From the NCBI RefSeq assembly GCF_040566555.1, contig NZ_JBEWYP010000005.1:186001-250000 (forward strand): a DNA stretch of 64,000 bases, in the 5' to 3' direction. The notes under the pieces were generated by a model. The model had not been told where the DNA came from. It saw only the letters and a program-made list of their open reading frames with translations, and did not search any database. Below, one piece after another: positions 61,418 through 64,000 of the stretch. This DNA is from Sediminicola sp040566555. Its GTDB lineage: Bacteria > Bacteroidota > Bacteroidia > Flavobacteriales > Flavobacteriaceae. Each line of letters starts with the position of its first letter. The stretch's first letter is position 1. The position numbers were made by a program, and so were the translations under genes.

Positions 61418-63889
61418 ATGAATAAATCCAAAAATAAGTTTACGCTAAAAATCATGTTCAGTTACCTATTTCTAGGTGTTCTGGCAGTGGTATCCGCTTA
61501 TTTTATATTCTCAGAAGTGAGGACCTACGTTTTCTACCAAACCTCCAATAATAACGACAATAAATTAGTAAAGACCGGTTCTTTGCTAACTGAATTATAC
61601 GAAGCTGAAGGCCTCTCCAAAATAGCGTTACAAAAAAAGACCCAGACCTCCTTTAGGGCTTATACCCAAAAAATTGATTCCATTTACACCGTAATAGATT
61701 CGATCAAGGGATTGACCAGTAGCGATAACCAAAAAGATATGCTCAACAGTGTTCAGTTTCTCCTTCAGAAAAAAGTGGGAAACAGCAAAGAACTGTTGAA
61801 ATTAAAAATTAAAAATGACGCCAATAGCTCCATTGACAATGCCTTAAAGGAATTCAACAAAATTGAGGAATCTATGGGAAAAATAACCCCAGAAAGCCTC
61901 AACCCCAATTACGCAGATCTTCCACCCGACGCCAAAATTGCCGTAAAAAAATGGGCCGATTATCTAAGTGAAAACGTGCCTAAAGATTCAAAAAATATAC
62001 CTGAAGGCACTAGGGTGGACTCTCTCCTAACAGCCTCTAGATCATTATTGGACGAGGCTAAACAGAACAACACCAAAATCCTTAGAACCGTAGCCCAAAA
62101 GGAGCAAGAACTCAGCAGAAATGACTTGGAAATCTCCCAGCAATTGCGAGGCATTATTACAGCTTTTGAACAGGAGTTATTGACCAAAACCTACAACGAG
62201 AACATGATCAAACAGGCTGCCCTTACCAAAAGCATCAGACTTGCAGGGTTTGCGGCATTATTGGGTTTTGCCATTGTAGCCCTGTTCACTTTTTTGATCA
62301 GTAAAGATTATTGGAAAGTTCAATTGTTCAGGCAGCAGTTGGAAAAGGAAAAGAAATTCTCCGAATCCATTTTAAAAAGTAGGGAACAACTCATTTCTAC
62401 GGTGAGCCATGATCTAAGAACACCATTGAATACAATTACCGGATATTCCGAATTAATGGAAAACGAAGGTCTCACCATGCAACAGTCCTCCTATCTGAAA
62501 AATATAAAATCTGCTTCTGCCTATGTGGACAGCTTGGTCAATGACCTCCTGGATTTTTCCAAATTGGAAGCTGGGAAGATCTTAGTTGACAAAAAAGGTT
62601 TTATACTCTCTGACCTGATCATAGAAACCGCGGAGAACCTAAAGGAACTGAATTCCAAAAAGCCCATTGAACTTATTCTGGATATAGACCCGCGTTTGGA
62701 AAAGCCCGTCCTGAGCGATCCCTTTCGGATACGGCAAATCTTGACCAACCTCATTGGCAATGCTTATAAGTTCACGGATCGAGGTTTTATAAAAGTGGAG
62801 GCTATGGTATTACAAGAAATGGATAACAGCTACCAAACCAGGATCAAGGTGATAGATTCCGGTATTGGCGTTAAAAAAGAAAAACAAGAGCATATTTTTA
62901 ATGAATTTACACAGGCTGAGGACCATACCGATAAAAAATACGGTGGTTATGGTTTGGGATTGACCATTTCCAAAAAACTTACGACATTATTAAATGGATC
63001 TTTGGAGCTAAAAAGTGATGGCCAAAAGGGCAGTGAATTCACGATAAAATTGCCATTGCAAATTTCACAAACGCCAATAGAACAACCTGAAGAAAATCCT
63101 TTGAACCCCAAGAAAGGATTACATATTTTGATTATTGATGATGATCCGGCCATGTTGAAACTACTGAAAGAAGTTTGCCGTAACCTTGCTATATCCACTA
63201 CCACATATACCGACTTTAATGACGTAGGAAAAAACAATTCCCTACACTACGATGTAGTATTGACTGATATCCAGATGCCGCAAATAAGCGGATTTGAAGT
63301 TCTGAAAAAATTGAAAAAAGATGGCTACGCCCATTATAAACAGCAGCCGATAATTGCCATGACCGGCCGCAAAGACCTAGAGGAAACGGAGTATTTGGAT
63401 GCAGGATTTTCAGCTGTCCTTCTAAAGCCATTTGCAAAAAATTCCTTTCTGAAAGTGCTCAACCACTTGTTTCCACAATCCATTCAAGGTGAAAATGAAA
63501 GTATACAGCCTAATGCGCAACACGCTTCCTCCAGTCTTTTCAATCTAGAAGTAATCAATTCTTTTCTTGGAGATAACAAAGCTGCCCTCTATGAGGTATT
63601 GACCACTTTTATTTCGGATGTCAGAACCAATTTGGATCATCTCAACGAAGCGATTGAAAAATTGGACAGGAAGGAAATCAATGCCACAGCCCATAAAATG
63701 CTGCCCATGTTCCGACAGTTAAAAGCCAATGATATTGTGCCCATTTTAGAAAAATTGGAGGTGCTCAATGAGTCTAAAATGGATAAACAAGAGTTAAAAA
63801 GGACATCCCAAGACTTGAAGAACAAGACAACAGTGCTGCTTTTGGCCATCACTTCCTATATGTCTAAAGATCTAAATTATAATGGTTGA
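61418..63889 (+). CDS. Hybrid sensor histidine kinase with receiver and HPt domains
   Basis: An 823-residue hybrid kinase: transmembrane helices at about 12-32 and 273-294 flank a ~240-residue, helical periplasmic sensor. Then come DHp (STVSHDLRTPLN, His331), HATPase (NLIGNAYKFTD, DSGIGV, GYGLGL), a receiver domain (IIDDDPAM, phospho-Asp617 in VLTDIQMP) and a C-terminal HPt domain (ATAHKMLP, His759). Phosphate would pass His331-Asp617-His759 and then to another regulator. Its last 26 bp overlap the convergent NtrC-type gene, the likely target. Confidence 0.92.
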   Translation: MNKSKNKFTLKIMFSYLFLGVLAVVSAYFIFSEVRTYVFYQTSNNNDNKLVKTGSLLTELYEAEGLSKIALQKKTQTSFRAYTQKIDSIYTVIDSIKGLTSSDNQKDMLNSVQFLLQKKVGNSKELLKLKIKNDANSSIDNALKEFNKIEESMGKITPESLNPNYADLPPDAKIAVKKWADYLSENVPKDSKNIPEGTRVDSLLTASRSLLDEAKQNNTKILRTVAQKEQELSRNDLEISQQLRGIITAFEQELLTKTYNENMIKQAALTKSIRLAGFAALLGFAIVALFTFLISKDYWKVQLFRQQLEKEKKFSESILKSREQLISTVSHDLRTPLNTITGYSELMENEGLTMQQSSYLKNIKSASAYVDSLVNDLLDFSKLEAGKILVDKKGFILSDLIIETAENLKELNSKKPIELILDIDPRLEKPVLSDPFRIRQILTNLIGNAYKFTDRGFIKVEAMVLQEMDNSYQTRIKVIDSGIGVKKEKQEHIFNEFTQAEDHTDKKYGGYGLGLTISKKLTTLLNGSLELKSDGQKGSEFTIKLPLQISQTPIEQPEENPLNPKKGLHILIIDDDPAMLKLLKEVCRNLAISTTTYTDFNDVGKNNSLHYDVVLTDIQMPQISGFEVLKKLKKDGYAHYKQQPIIAMTGRKDLEETEYLDAGFSAVLLKPFAKNSFLKVLNHLFPQSIQGENESIQPNAQHASSSLFNLEVINSFLGDNKAALYEVLTTFISDVRTNLDHLNEAIEKLDRKEINATAHKMLPMFRQLKANDIVPILEKLEVLNESKMDKQELKRTSQDLKNKTTVLLLAITSYMSKDLNYNG

Positions 63890-64000
63890 TCCTGTTGTAA
63901 AGCGTTTTTCGTGTGACCTGAAGTAATTTTGCCGCTTTGGATTTATTAAAATTGGTTTGTTTCAGGGCTTTTATGATCTGCTCCTTCTCGTACTCCTCTT
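63864..64000 (-). CDS. Sigma-54-dependent response regulator, C-terminal Fis-type HTH (partial)
   Basis: The window contains the last 45 codons of a minus-strand gene ending at TAG 63864-63866. The fragment is a Fis-type helix-turn-helix (EKEQIIKALKQTNFNKSKAA, LLQVTRKTLYNRINHY), the C-terminal domain of NtrC-family regulators. The rest lies beyond base 64000. Its tail overlaps the hybrid kinase gene by 26 bp. Kinase/NtrC pairs with this arrangement are common in Flavobacteriaceae. Confidence 0.85.
   Translation of the reverse strand, partial: EEYEKEQIIKALKQTNFNKSKAAKLLQVTRKTLYNRINHYNLDL

Noticed and set aside
1..64000. tRNA, rRNA, insertion sequences, prophage or integrase genes
   Set aside because: None was found by eye on either strand; the window looks like stable core genome.

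Overview
The window reads as a chromosomal segment of a marine-type member of the Flavobacteriaceae (Bacteroidota). The evidence is family-level: type A and type B T9SS sorting domains, DUF4296/DUF4271/DUF3098 proteins, TonB-dependent receptors with carboxypeptidase-like N-terminal domains, the ftsX-DUF3098-uppP-truB order, TAnnTTTG-like -7 elements, weak Shine-Dalgarno sequences and a moderately AT-rich composition. I see no rRNA, tRNA, insertion sequence, prophage or CRISPR array. Almost all of it is dense core genome, with no clear pseudogene.

Layout. 1-2.1 kb: 3'-truncated penicillin-acylase-type lipoprotein. 2.3-4.1 kb: MsbA-like ABC exporter. 4.1-7.1 kb (minus): Fe-S/redox run mrp > nfu > NAD(P)H-flavin oxidoreductase > 2Fe-2S ferredoxin. 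7.2-8.9 kb (minus): trmB > LysE-type exporter > alkyltransferase-like protein. 9.0-16.7 kb: PhoB/PhoR-like two-component system divergent from a TonB receptor, a lipoprotein built of two copies of a ~309-residue beta-helix unit, and two tiny secreted proteins that are little more than a T9SS sorting domain. 16.8-23.6 kb: LuxE/PaaK-like acyltransferase, cupin, tyrS, epimerase, and the operon GT2 mannosyltransferase > dihydroorotase > DUF4296 lipoprotein. 23.7-32.9 kb: GT39 glycosyltransferase, DUF4271, hemD, pckA, DUF423, saccharopine dehydrogenase, Lrp, zinc peptidase and alanine dehydrogenase. 33.0-36.4 kb: SemiSWEET and leuS, with an unexplained set of spaced repeats. 36.5-42.6 kb: type B T9SS cargo protein, ftsX-DUF3098-uppP-truB-TonB-like cluster, thioredoxin-like protein. 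42.7-48.9 kb: YitT protein and a tetR-ABC-hlyD-tolC export operon whose ABC ATPase has lost most catalytic motifs. 48.9-52.8 kb: LysR regulator divergent from a small protein and an SbtA-type bicarbonate transporter, then tag. 52.9-58.7 kb: aat, DUF3127, flavin reductase, histidine kinase plus zinc-ribbon membrane protein, HIT, greA, Rieske-like lipoprotein, TMEM175-like channel. 58.9-61.4 kb: TonB receptor under a TPP riboswitch. 61.4-64 kb: hybrid histidine kinase overlapping tail-to-tail with an NtrC-type regulator.

How the parts work together. The strongest regulatory units are (i) the TPP riboswitch and TonB receptor, which point to thiamine uptake; (ii) the PhoBR-like system, whose divergent promoter region carries GGTAAC-like half-sites in 11-bp phase, a plausible response-regulator operator for the TonB receptor and beta-helix lipoprotein; (iii) the TetR gene, with a perfect 13-bp palindrome abutting its own -7 element; and (iv) the LysR/SbtA locus with a T-N11-A box in the divergent intergenic region. 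The best candidates for something undescribed are the GGTAAC array with its receptor/lipoprotein/sorting-domain locus, the degenerate ABC exporter, the SbtA locus without SbtB, and the TAGGGGGTG repeats at 33.0-33.5 kb.
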